Below the pieces are notes generated by a model. The model saw only the letters and a list, made by a program, of their open reading frames with translations. It made no database searches and was not told the DNA's origin. A DNA stretch of 64,000 nt, taken from contig NC_071668.1 of the NCBI RefSeq assembly GCF_028554725.1, positions 2,294,001-2,358,000 of the forward strand, read 5' to 3'. Shown here piece by piece: positions 38,191-49,797 of this stretch. This stretch comes from Zeugodacus cucurbitae. Taxonomy: Eukaryota > Arthropoda > Insecta > Diptera > Tephritidae. The translations under genes and the position numbers were made by a program. Numbering within the stretch: the stretch's first letter is position 1; the number at the start of each line of letters is the position of its first letter.

Positions 38191-38194
<4 letters not shown>
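37229..38194 (-). mobile_element. Internally deleted mariner transposon, 966 bp
   Basis: The left terminus TTAGGTTGGCTAATATCTCC (37229 on) is an imperfect inverted copy of the right terminus, which reads GGTAGGCAAATATTTCCCTT on the other strand (about 38173-38192). A TA dinucleotide sits outside the left end, and the right end runs into a (TA)n array, as expected for TA-targeting mariners. Termini beginning TTAGGTTGGC and the transposase peptides (DEKWITYDN, FHQDNARPH) place it in the mariner family, perhaps close to the mellifera group. Full-length mariners are about 1.3 kb; here the DNA for the transposase C-terminus is gone, joining the gene to the terminus. Confidence 0.9.
37270..38011 (-). 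pseudogene. Mariner transposase pseudogene (catalytic end deleted)
   Basis: Read from ATG at 38011 on the minus strand. The N-terminus MEFTNAEIRAIL is followed by a frameshift and stop. The DNA-binding part then resumes in another frame (RTAEEWFRRFRAGD; helix-turn-helix around REIAQEMGVSHQTILNHLQK, with an in-frame TAA before it). A further shift leads into VPHDLRQK and the catalytic domain. The first catalytic Asp is visible in DEKWITYDN and the second in FHQDNARPH, which lies after another small deletion. The third Asp (normally in an SPDLAPSDY-like segment) is absent because the gene stops after RQKLR and runs into the terminus. It cannot encode an active enzyme. Confidence 0.9.

Positions 38195-38260
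<66 letters not shown>
38194..38260. repeat. (TA)n array with one interruption
   Basis: About 67 bp of alternating TA, broken once by AGTT at 38223-38226. It abuts the mariner terminus, so it may be the target site, or may have expanded after insertion from the duplicated TA. Confidence 0.95.
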
Positions 38261-38264
<4 letters not shown>

Positions 38265-41200
38265 TAACTGCACGTCAACTCAATTCCTTTCTCAAATCAT
38301 ATAACCAATCGCATAAATTACAAAATCATGTATAATTTAGCAGTTATCTTGAAAATATTATTAATTTTTGATTAGAGACAATGGAACTTAGGTAGACATA
38401 AACACATACAACTTTTCTTTAAGTCTGTTAAATCATTGTTTGATTCAAGGTGTATGCTATCTAAGTGATGAATAGTTGGGAGACAGACCGTTGCACTCGT
38501 TTCTGGAGTTAAAGTAATGGAAAGCTGTTACTAGTAAACATATTTGAATTTGTGATATAAAATAAAAAATGTTACGTATACGCAGTATACGACCTAAAGT
38601 TAAGCGCATATCAACAATGGTCGTTGCAACGAATATGTTAATTAATATGTATGTATCCAATGATGTGATGTGATTTTCTATATTTCTCACCTAGCTTTAT
38701 TCAAGCCATATCTGCTATAATAGTTCGCTCGTCAAAAGCAACAGGAGTTGAATGGAAATTCAGAAATTTTCCATTTTACACACACACACACACTCAGCTT
38801 ACCTGGTAGTAATGAAAAGTTTTGCCAACGCAGACATCTTTAGTTGTTGCTTTTGCCTTCAACGAGCTTGTTTCTCCCTCACCACCAATTTCGCTTGTAA
38901 ATAAATAAAGCTATAAATATTATATGCCGATTTTAGATTAAATTTTCAATTAGCTGCCATTGAAGGCGCTCTTATGAAATTTCGGCGAAATTCTTACCTC
39001 AGCCGGTAACGAAGAGGTGAAATAAGAGGCAGGCGAACAAAAACAAAAACAAAAGAAAACGCTGCACAAGTGAGTTCGAAACTTAAATTTAACTTTCAGT
39101 TGCTATTTATGGTGAGTGGAGAAACTTTTAATTTTGAATATTGTAACTGCGCGCAACAAGCATTTTACAGTTACCTATATAGTATGTACTATAAGCCGTT
39201 AGTGTATGCGTTCATTACACTATGTTGGTGGCTGTAAACGGCGCCGCCACAGCAGGATAATCACAGCATTTTGTACTCAAAGGCTTATGCGTGTGCACAA
39301 ACACACACACAGAAACGCACTCATACACGCGCAGTTTCTTCATAGTTACTGAGCGTACGGTTGTTTGTGTATTTGAGTTGTATTCAGCGTAGTTTGCGCG
39401 CTGAAACAAAGGCCCATAGTACTCGCTGTAATTATGTATATTGATGGGCTTACGCTGTTGTACTTGACGCCCGGCCGCTCACCTCTTCTTACTGCGCGCT
39501 TAATCCACTGCGAATAACAATAAACACAAATTAAATTTTCATGAGTTCTAATTCCATTATTAATAAATAATTTTCTATTATTGCGGGCGCAAATTTGTAA
39601 TGGGGTGCGTAATTAAGGCGCTTCAATATTCCAAGCACTGAGCACCAAGGTGATGGCGAGGCGGTGTGCATATTGAGTTCTTGTGGTCTACTCGCTTTTT
39701 TAAAGCTTGATTGTGTATTATTATGTTATTGTTTGCATAAATTAGGTGCCTCTCACTACGCTTAATTAATGATTGCTTATTTAAACTTTATCGATTCAAA
39801 TCTTACCAGCTTCAAATAGTCTTTAGTGCCTTATAAAGCTTATATCTTCAGTCTTCAGTTTTTCTTAAGCGTTTTTACATATTTGTGAATTGCGACCAGT
39901 CCAATAAGTCTTATTATATCCTTCACTCTCAATATAAGTCGCTTTAAAGCACGCTTAATAAACCACAAAATGTTATGCGAAGCATTCAATGTCGAGCAAA
40001 GGAAACTCCTTACCAATTTCGTGTCACTTGAAACACACGCTCGTATATCAAAATGCATATGCATACATTTTTATGCAAACGAATCACAAAAAGAAAAAAA
40101 CGCTAGAGTTGAGTAATGGCATGCATAGTCGCCTATGTGGGTGTGTGTGTGTTTCACTGTGTCTCTGAGTATTTTCCAAACGTTTCACATGCATTTGGTC
40201 AGTAAATATTCTTGCTGTCGCCTTTGACAACACTGGCAAAAACTAACGTTTACTTTCGACACACAAAAGTCGACAGAAAAACAGCATGCAACAACAACAA
40301 CAAGAGCAAGCGCAAGAACATCATGCAACATCGACAACAATAACAGCAAATGGCCAGCCAGTGGCAATAACAATTGCAATAGCTGTGCAGCAGGCGACAT
40401 GCGTTCACACACACAACTCATTCATGCCGAGCAGCACTTTATGAGCCTCAAACCGCACTCCGATGCCACAATCCAACATATGCTGAAGCTTGACGACCCA
40501 CTGCGAAGGGGAGAGTGTGTTGCATGTCGTAAGAAACACTTTTGTGGCATATTAGAAGCATTTCTTTTGAGCGAAGCTGGTTTTTGTTGCAACTGGCGGG
40601 TGTGCAAGGGGGCGAGCGGTGTGGCTTTGCTTTCGGTGATTTATTAGAATATTTTCATAGACTGGCTGGTCAAGTAATGGCTGGAATAATAATGGCTGGG
40701 AGTTGTGTTGTTGTTGTTGGTGGTGGTGGTGTTGGTGCTGGTGTTGGCCTTGCCCTGCGAGTGAGTGTAAGTGGCATTTATGGGGAAAATCTGAGGCAAA
40801 TCTATGCAGATATTAGGTTGGTAGTTTTGAGTGGCCGGCTTGCACGAAATATTTCGGTTATTTTCAGCAGCAGCAGCTAAGAGCGAGCGGAGAGAGTTGC
40901 TACAAATCCTCAAACAATGGTCACAACATGCATGCCACTAACTAACGTCGTCGTTTTTGTTGTAGGAAGTCACGCAGGCAGGCAACAACAACTTGACTGG
41001 CAGCCGTTGTTTTGCACCACACGCCGTTTGGCCCGGCGAGCGGTGAAAGGCGTAATATTGAATGGCGTCTTTTATGTGATTTTTTTCATCTGCAACAACA
41101 TGCCATTATTCATGCTACTTCTACATGTTGCAAGCACACTCGGTTGCAAGGGGAATGTGTGTATGTTAGCAGCCGCAAATTGCAATGAAAATGTGAACGG

Positions 41201-42228
41201 AATGAAATAAATTCGATTTTGATTGTTGGTTGACTTCAAGATTCTTTCTACATAAAGTTACGCTCTTAAGTAGACATATCGCAACGTGGAAGTTAAAAGT
41301 AATATAATACAAGTCAAATCAAGCCAATGTAGTTACAATCCACATTTCCTTAACTAAAACGATGACTAACTCATCTAGACTCCCTAAATAATAAATAAAT
41401 CCCTATTCAGCTAGTTGCTGGACTCTGTCTTTCCTCCAATTTATGTTGAGGATCTTGAAATAATCGGAAAAAATAGCATCTTAAAGCTTTGAGCTACCCT
41501 TTTCGTGACACAAATTCGGCCGATGTGGCAACCATAATTGAAAATAAAAAAATCTTCGAAATTACTCTCTGGTAGCGAAAGAAGCCACATTGGTCATAAT
41601 GATAGTGGACTCCTCTGACTACTGCATAGTGCTTGACATTTGCATTTTGCTATCGTAAGCTTTAAAGCCATCCTGTGCAAATCTCGTATTAAATTTGTTT
41701 AACTGTCGCTCAACTGTAAAACCATGTCTTCACAGATATGATTAATATTTGCTTGTTCTACAGATTTTTTCATCGGTTTGTTTTCAGCTTCTGTTTCTAT
41801 TTTAATTTTTCTTTCTTTCCACTTAACGATTGTCTTCTGACAGAGAGTATTACTCAAATAATACGTTTTAGGATTTTTCCGAAAATTTATTGTGTGGGTA
41901 GAGGAATGTAGTTGCAAATAGATGAGTGTTAGTGGGCTTCAGATGTGTGGTGATAGTTTTAGTAGAATAACGATGCACTTTATATAAGAGTTTGAGTGAT
42001 TAAACAGTTTACAGTTATAAATTCTATCATTTGTATTTTTCGAAAATCATCTCATAACAATTTTTTGGAATCTATATAGTCTATAGTAGAGAATCGATAA
42101 ATCATTACTTTATCAATAAAGTGCAAAGAACACGAACAAAATTCGATTGAAATGGTTCCTAAGAATTCTATTTGAACTAGTCAAGTCACGAATCTATTTG
42201 GAAGTGAAATTGTAATTTTTCTGACTAG
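38261..42228. other. Non-coding stretch
   Basis: No gene recognised. Contains CA-rich tracts near 38778 and 39300, CAA tracts near 40287, and a G/T-rich tract at about 40702-40750. ATGTTACGTATACGCAGTATACGAC-like sequence at about 38569-38593 matches the reverse complement of the 177-bp repeat core at 7504. Confidence 0.6.
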
Positions 42229-42399
42229 TGGCAATTGACAACTCGTGGCAACTGAGAACTCGTGACAATTGACAACTCCTGACAATTGACAACTCTTGAC
42301 AATTGACAACTCGTGACAACTGGCAACTCGTGACAACTGACAACTCGTGACAACAGGCAACTCGTGATAACTGACAACTCGTGACAACTGAGAACTCAT
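42229..42399. repeat. 17-bp minisatellite, about ten copies
   Basis: The unit TGACAACTGACAACTCG is repeated head-to-tail about ten times (171 bp). Recurrent variants are CAATT for CAACT, GGCAACT for GACAACT and CTCCT/CTCTT for CTCGT. It contains no spacers and is not a CRISPR array. Because 17 is not a multiple of three, any translation cycles through three frames, giving a 17-residue periodic peptide on the minus strand with no coding significance. Confidence 0.9.
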
Positions 42400-44009
42400 A
42401 GAGTTGATCTTACAGAATCAAATTGACTAAATTTTGAACTTATGTGTCATACCAGTTCCAAATTAGTTTCTAACCAGCTGGTTTCATTGCACTGAGTATG
42501 AATATAAATAGTATGTCAATTAAAGCACTCAAGTACCTCGTGCTGTCAACTCTCCTCTACGCAATTTCAATATTTTACAGCACTTCCTCCCGCCTGTCTA
42601 CTGTTACCCCCTGATGTATACTTATTACACTCGAAGGCCAATAGTAGTAAATGATATTTCATTGCTGATTATCACCCGCCGGCGCATATGAACATTAAAC
42701 ACGAAAATGAAAACATTTACGAGCAGCGAAAGAGTTGACCACCAACAACGACTCCTTGCGGGCAGTGCAGCAGCAGAAGGACCCAACACTATTTATGTGG
42801 AACATGAATATATCAGCCGAGCAGAGAAATGAAAAACAGAAAAGAAATATCAAGGCGAGTAAAACACAATGGGCATTTATGCTGTGATCAAAACGCCGCC
42901 GGCACTTGGCCAACTCACAAACACACACGCTCACAGGCGGACGGTCGAAGGCGCGCTGTAAACTTGTACAAATGAAGGCTGTTGCTCTGCTTTTGGTGAG
43001 ATTTTAATAAACACAACGCTTTTGTTATTTTCCCCCAAAAACCAACAGCTGCTGAAAAACTGTATTTTTATGGTCGCCAAAGTGACACACACACACACAC
43101 ACATACACACAGAGAGAGACATAATCAAGTACGTGTGTATTTACCCCGTCTGAAATGTGTGCCAGCAGTAATGCACTCGCACTAAAGTTTTTATTTTAAG
43201 TCCAATGGACTTTGCTCTATTTGCTGAGTTTTATAGTAGCACAGCAACACACATACATACACACATACACAGAAGCTCTGGTATATATGCATGTATGTTT
43301 GTATGTATTTTATGCACGTTTATTTATGTGTGTAATAAAAAGCGCTGCCAGCTCGCTTGCTGAAACTTAATTAAGATTCTTCTCTGTGTATGTATGTCGG
43401 TCGTTCGGTTGGTTGGTCGGTTGGTCGGTAAGTTTAAGGATACCAATGATATTGCACAATATTTGCGATATATTCGTACATAATTAAGCGTAACAATTCC
43501 CTTGGATTTTGATTATGCTTGCATTTAAATGTGCGCTCTGCCAAATCTCGCACTCAATTCATTTATGTTTCTTTAGCAGCAGCTGCTCCGAATTTCATGA
43601 TTTTATGAAAATTACGCAAAAAGCATTTTGGCACGTCGTTCAGTTGCATAACTCATGATGTATGAATCGCCGCTGCTTTGATCTTCTCATAGGATTTAAG
43701 AATGAGTAGAAATCATGATTCCTTCTTCAGAATGTAGATATCTCATAAACAACTCGAAAAACTCTTTGAAACTTGGCTGAAACATTGCATTTCATCAACT
43801 CTTTTCTCCAAATTCAGTGATAACTGCATATCCCATATCCCATATAACGGTATTTGTCACAAAAATTTGGCATTCATATTAGCCTAAAGACAAGTTACCT
43901 TAAAGATTCTTTAGACAGCCAAATTTATTGATCGATTAAAATGTTTATTGAGAAACCCTTTTTTGCCTATTATACTGCCGGCTACTCGATAACCGATCAG
44001 CTGTTATAC
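42400..44009. other. Non-coding stretch
   Basis: No gene recognised. Contains (CA)n/(GA)n at 43084-43121, CATA-type repeats near 43245-43270 and a GGTTGGTCGGTT-type short tandem run near 43400-43430. Confidence 0.6.
43084..43121. repeat. (CA)n-(GA)n compound microsatellite
   Basis: ACAC dinucleotides with a single ACAT interruption, passing into AGAGAGAG. Confidence 0.9.
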
Positions 44010-45223
44010 ATTTTTATACTCTCGCAACATAGTTGTAAGTCCTAAAACTAAACGAGTTAGTTATATATACCAAAGTGATCAGTGTGACGAGTAAAGGTCA
44101 AATCCGGATGTCTGTCCGTCCGTCCGTTCGTCTGTCCATCCTTCATCTTAATGAAACTTGGAACACGTGTTCCTTGGCACCATAAAAAGGTTACGTTTAA
44201 GATGGGCGTAATCGGACCACTGCCACGTCCACAAAATGGCGATAACCGAAAACGAACTTTGTACAAAGGATTGTTCTAGGAAGGGGTATATTTGGGTGTA
44301 ATTTTTTGAAGAAAGTGGGCGTGGCCCCGCTCCCTGCTAAATTTTTTGTATATATCTCAAAAACTACTAAAGCTATATCAACGAAACTCTCAGAAGTCGT
44401 TTTTTTTCATGCATTTTCTTATATAGTCCAAAAATGGAGGAAATCGGATTATAACCACGCCCACCTCCCATTCAAATGTTTCGTGGAAAACTACTAAAAA
44501 TGCTTTAATTCTGGTAACTTAACAGAAACCTTAAATTTCATTATAAAGAAGGTACAAAAGAGCCGCACTCAAAATGGTAAACAAAATTTGAAATAGGCGA
44601 GGCTCCACCCACATATGGGTCAAAAACCATATCTCCGAAACTACACGACCAATTTCAATGAATTTCGGTTCGTAATATTTTCTTAGAATCCAAATGATAT
44701 TTTGTGAAATTGGGCAAATCGGTTCACAACCACGCCTACTTCCTATATACCAGAACTGTGAAGTCAATCTGAATCGTTTACTTTACAATATATAAGTTAA
44801 GCGCTAGTGAACATATCGGAACAGAACTTTGCACAAATACTTCATTTATAGTGTGAGATCGCCTTTCTAAAATTCGTCGAAATCAGATAATAAGATTTCA
44901 AGGCCCCATATATACAACATGAGCACCGCCGTTCTTCTAATAAAATATGGGTAAGTCTCTCAGATAATTTGAAGAAAGTCAAGAGCATATTTTGCTTCCA
45001 ATAATATGTCTCCGTACTAAAAATTTGTGAAATCGAGTCATAACTTCTTCTAGCTCCCTTGTACCTAATATTAGGGTTTCCAACTTTCAATGGACTTTAT
45101 ACCATATATATGACGAATATGTGTGTCAAATTGTGGGTTATATTAATAAAATTGAATAAATAATTTGCGAGAGTATAAAATGTTCGGTCACAACTGAATG
45201 AACTTGATCCTTCCTTACTTGTT
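44010..45223. mobile_element. 1.2-kb dispersed repeat, copy 2 (more complete)
   Basis: Same family and orientation as 32018-33248. The left end is TTTTTATACTCTCGCAAC, mirrored by TTTGCGAGAGTATAAAATG at the right, closing with CCTTCCTTACTTGTT. This copy keeps the left-region block missing from copy 1: ACTAAACGAGTTAGTTATAT, then a TGTCTGTCCGTCCGTCC run, then GGGCGTAATCGGACCACTGC. Internal CCACGCCCACCTCCCATTC and CACGCCTACTTCC phrases match copy 1. Non-coding; class unproven. Confidence 0.8.
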
Positions 45224-48200
45224 TTATCTAATAAATGTCAATCAGGAATTCAAAATTTAGTTTCAATAATACGTCTCTGACACAATAGCGCAACAGGGCA
45301 ACAACACTCTTCTAATTTTTCTGCTATCTCCGACATTTCACCACTCTCTCTCTCGCCACTTTACCTGAACTCTAACCTCAGCAAATATAAAGCGGTTTAA
45401 GGAGTGTGTAAAGTAAACCCGGCTAATTGTTGATGAAAATCAGAGTCAAGCAGTGGGCACGTAGTGACTTAGACACACACTGGCGCCGCCACAAATGCTG
45501 CAGCAATCACAATATTTAGCTCAAGTCTTAGATATTTCCATATGATATATACTCGTGTATGAGTTACTAACACAACAACTATTTAGCCAGCTAGAACATG
45601 CTGCTAATATGCTACAATGCTGCATAAGTAGGAATATGTTAAAGTTTCCTGTTGCTGCTGGTGTTGTGTACTTTTACAGTTAGTATGCATGTTGGGGGCT
45701 CTCAGCTCTCTCAGCTGGGTACGCTTGTAGGTATGCTCCAGCGTCGTACGTGTTGCTGCTGCTTAAGCGTTGTGCAGCAGTCAATGGCACTGAATGTTAC
45801 CTGGCTATTAGCTTGCTGACCGACTGTCCGCTTTGACCGCAAGTCGGGGCTAAATGCTTTTTGCTCGCACGCTCCCTCGTTTAAATGTAGCTATTTGCAT
45901 GTGCTCTTAGCAGTTTTTGTTGTTGATTTTTCTATGCAAATGTATGCAGATGATGCGCTTTATACTCTAACGGAGATACTAAGGGGCGATCGCTTGCGAT
46001 ATAGCATAAGTAATATGGGTGTAAGAAAGTGTTAGAGCGTGAGTATAAGCATGAATATATTTGGTAAGGAAATAGTACAACTGTATTGGCACCCAATAAC
46101 CCAGTGAAGCTAATAAGGTGAATAATCTGCTTTACTTGAGCTGGAGAATACAAAATCGAAGCATTATGCGCCAATAGAAGGCAACTGATAACGCGGAACT
46201 TTGAAGCTGCACTCTAAGCTCTGTCTGGTACAAGTAGAGCTTCCTTAAATTTGGTATGCTGGGCACCCTGTACCTGAATAGACATCTATAACAAAGCCAC
46301 AGATCGCTCAGGCATCTGAATGAAAGTTTGATGTTTCGAAATTTTTGGTTTTGTGTGCGACACCTTACAGAACCAGTGTGATTGTGGCGCGTTCGCTTTT
46401 AGCTAGCTGCCAGCTGTGATGCGCCAGTTAAATGGCTCGTATTGAATTTCACACTACTAAACACTCCATAAATTCAGCAGCTAATGAAATGTCCTTGGCG
46501 AACGTATGCGCATAATTAATTTATCGTTGGGCGGGGGGCGGTGTGCTGCTCCCAGCTCGCTCACAGAGAAAGGTGGAAAAGCGATTGCTTGTTAAGGTAA
46601 ACAAAAATGGTGCTTGCTGCTCTTATGCATAGGTGATTAAGTGTTGCTGGCGATTATGCAAGCGCTGCTCTCTGTATGTGTGTGTGTTTGTATGTGTAAT
46701 CTTGCTACTATCATGCTGTAGCCAAACACATATACATAGACACACACATACGCAGCGCTATAATTACGAGTAACTAAGCGCACAGCAACCAGCTGCATAA
46801 CAGATATACACATTCATACATATATATCTATATGTGTACCGTGTGTGGCAAGTTGTCGCTTTTAACAAAGTTTCGCCTGATTACTCCCCAGTAAGAGATT
46901 ATTTTGTGCAGGTACATGCGTTCTCCATGTACTTGAATTGTTGTTTTATTCACTGGATAAGCTCTCAGTTGTTGTTGTTGTTGTATGTGCATGTGTGCTT
47001 GTTGTTGGCAATATGAATGTGTGGCATGTGTGTGCTGCCACTGTGCTCTTTTAAAAGCAATTATCTATTAAATGTAATTACTTTATGTGCTTCGCAGCGC
47101 TTTCGACTATCCGACTACTAAACACAAGTGAGATTATGCTTCCAAATCTATGCATATATACATCCGTGTGTGTGTGTGTGTATGTTGCATGCATCAGAGC
47201 TAATCTATATTCAAAATGTGAGTGTTGAACGTTTTTGAACAGGCAACAGCTGTTGGTTTAGTAGCTGGGAGTGCTATATTGTTGCTATGAAGGTATATAT
47301 ATATTTAGATTTATATATAGAATATAACTGTATTATGTGCTTCTGCATGCATATTAGATGATTTTTGATCTGTTGCATGTTCCATTGTATATAAAAGTGT
47401 AAGAAAACTTTTCAGTTATTTCGGAGAATAAAGTAGATTTTTCTAAATTTGCTGCAAAATTGTATGAAGATTAGAAAATAAAAATATAAAAATAAATAAA
47501 AAAATAAAAATAGTATAATACATAAATAGTTTGAATAAAGCTTAAATTTTTACCAAACAACAACATTTTTCAAAGAATTAATTAATACAATTATTTATGT
47601 TCAGCAACGTTCAAGTTTGTGATTCATTTAGTGGAAATTTGAGCTTGAAATGCATTTCAGAGAAAAATAAATTGTTGAAATAAACCATATTTTCGAGAAA
47701 TCAACACAACTTCCAAGGTATTATTGTCATTTTCCGTAGCTTCTCATGAACATTAAATAAATAAAAATATTTAAAGCAAGATTTTTGTATCTTTATATAT
47801 AACCTATATACATATGTACCACTCTGTAAACAGATCTCAGCTAGAAATCATTCTTCGATTCACACGCGGAAATATGCCGGCGTTGGATTGTTTGCCATAT
47901 TTTATAAATGGCAGCGCTGCTCTGTTTGCCAAATGGCATTAGTAATACTTGTAACGGAACTAATTTAATAATATACATCATCCCGGCAGATTCATTTTGC
48001 CAACGGCTAACAAACACTTGGTATGCATAACGCGTTGGAGTGTGGAGCACACACAGTTGTTGCTGCTGCTGCTGTTGGCATTGCTGTTGTTATGTATAGT
48101 ACATATGTGGCATGCAAATCCCATTGTAGCGATAAAATAAAAGCGAAAACAAAATAAAATCACACAATGCTGCCACATACATTTTATTCATATATATATA

Positions 48201-48616
48201 TGTGTTTATAGTTGTATTCGTGCGTTTACTTGCGGTTGTGTTAGTTGAATTTATACGCGCGGCACTAGCTGTGGCAACAATACGACTACACAATAAAATA
48301 TCCATTTATTCTTAATCCTGGCAATTTCGCTGAAGTAAATCTACTCAAAGTCGCAACTTGCAACACGACAACGACAAGCATTTGGAGTTGGCAACAACGA
48401 AGAGCGGTGGAGTAGTAGGGACGCCGTTGACACCATCAATGCCACAGTCACTGCCACTGTCAACAGCACCCACCAAACCAAAGTGCGTATGCATTAGTCT
48501 CTGTGGGTATATATGTACGTGGATAACGGTGAAACATAAAACTAGTCGGGGAAGATGTAAATTTGCAGATAGAAGTTGGACACTGAAATTGTACTGGTCC
48601 AAAAAAGGCGGAATAT
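45224..48616. other. Non-coding stretch
   Basis: No gene recognised. Contains (TG)n tracts near 46677 and 47167, TTG tracts at about 46971-46985, TA-rich DNA at 47290-47330 and an A/AT-rich run at 47475-47515. Open frames at 47840-48700 overlap on both strands without domain signals. Confidence 0.6.
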
Positions 48617-49360
48617 AGTTCTGCTTTTGCCAGACTGGATAAGGAAGCGAAGCGTATGGGTCTGGTGGTGAAAGAGAACAAGACGAAATATCTCCTGTCA
48701 TCAAACAAACAGTCAGCGCATTCGCGGCTTGGCTCCCACGTCACTGTTGACAGTCATAACTTTGAAGTTGTAGATAATTTCGTTTATCTGGGCAACAGCA
48801 TCAACACCGATAATAATGTCAGCCTCGAAATCCAGCGCAGAATCACTCTTGTCAACAGGTGCTGCTTTGGACTGAGTGGCAATTGAAAAGTAAAGTCCTC
48901 TCTCGACGAACAAAAACTAAACTCTACAAGTCCCTCATCATTCCCGTCCTACTTTATGGTGCAGAAGCGTGGACGGTGTCAACATCCGATGAGACGACAC
49001 TAGGAGTTTTCGAGAGAAAGGTTTTGCGGAAATTTATGGTCCTTTAAACATTGGCAACGGCGAATACCAACGACATTGACATAGTTCAGCGAATAAAAAG
49101 ACAGCGTCTACGCTGGCTAGGTCATGTTGTTCGAATAGACGAAAACACTCCAGCCCTGAAAGTGTTCGATGCTGTACCCGCCGGAGGAAGCCGAGGAAGG
49201 GGAAGGTCTCCACTCCGTTGGAGGGACCAGGTGGAGAGCGACCTGGTTACACTTGGAATCTCCAACTGGCGCCGAACTGCGAAGGAAAGATAAGAGTGGC
49301 GCGCTCTCATCGATTCGGCTATAACCGGCTAAACGGTTGAACGCCAATAACATACATACA
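48617..49360 (+). pseudogene. LINE fragment C: C-terminal reverse-transcriptase region
   Basis: The longest of the four LINE fragments. It begins within the reverse-transcriptase domain (FARLDKEAKRMGL, then a KTKYLLSS segment and FVYLGNSINTD with the YLG motif). It passes a frameshift near 48878 into KVLSRRTKTKLYKSLIIPVL and YGAEAWTVSTSDETTLG. One base is lost near 49030, giving a stop at 49047. About 40 bp encoding the RRRWNDELYEL region is missing after 49066 by comparison with fragment D. The frame then resumes with RIKRQRLRWLGHVVRIDE. The 3' end is GCTAAACGGTTGAACGCCAA with a CATACATACA tail (49351-49360). Dead; the 5' part was never copied or is lost. Confidence 0.9.
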
Positions 49361-49797
49361 GGTCCCTCATCATTCCCGTCCTTCTTTAAGGTGCAGAAGC
49401 ATGGACGATGTCAACATCTGATGAGACGGCACTAGGAGTTTTCGAGAGAAAGGTTTTGAGGAAGATTTATGGTCCCTTAAACATTGGCAACGGCGAATAC
49501 CGCAGACGATGGAAAGATGAGCTGTATGTGTTATTCGTCGACATAGACATAGTTCAGCGAATAAAAAGACAGCGGCTACGCTGGCTAGGTCATGTTGTTC
49601 GAATGGACGAAAGTGCTCCAGCTCTGAAAGTGTTCGATGCAGTACCCGCTGGTGGAAGCCGAGGAAGAGGGAGGCCTCCACTCCTATGGAAGGACCTGGT
49701 GGAGAAGGAACTGTCTTCACTTGGCAGCGTGGCGCGCTGTTGTGGACTCGGCTGTAACCGCGTAAGCGTTGTCTGTGCCAGTCAAGAAGAAAGAAAG
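49361..49797 (+). pseudogene. LINE fragment D, directly behind fragment C
   Basis: It starts at TCCCTCATCATTCCCGTCCT, homologous to 48930 in fragment C, immediately after C's CATACATACA tail. The frame from 49408 is open through TSDETALGVFERKVLRKIYG, EYRRRWKDELYVLFVD, RIKRQRLRWLGHVVRMDE and the PAGGSRGRGRPPL segment. A deletion near 49722 then replaces the normal C-terminal residues. It ends in a GAA/AAG-rich tail (49784-49797) like fragment A. D belongs to a different 3'-end subfamily from C, so the pair is two separate insertions, not a duplication. Confidence 0.9.

Noticed and set aside
42229..42399. Possible CRISPR-like array
   Set aside because: Units are contiguous 17-bp tandem copies with no spacers, and the host is an animal.
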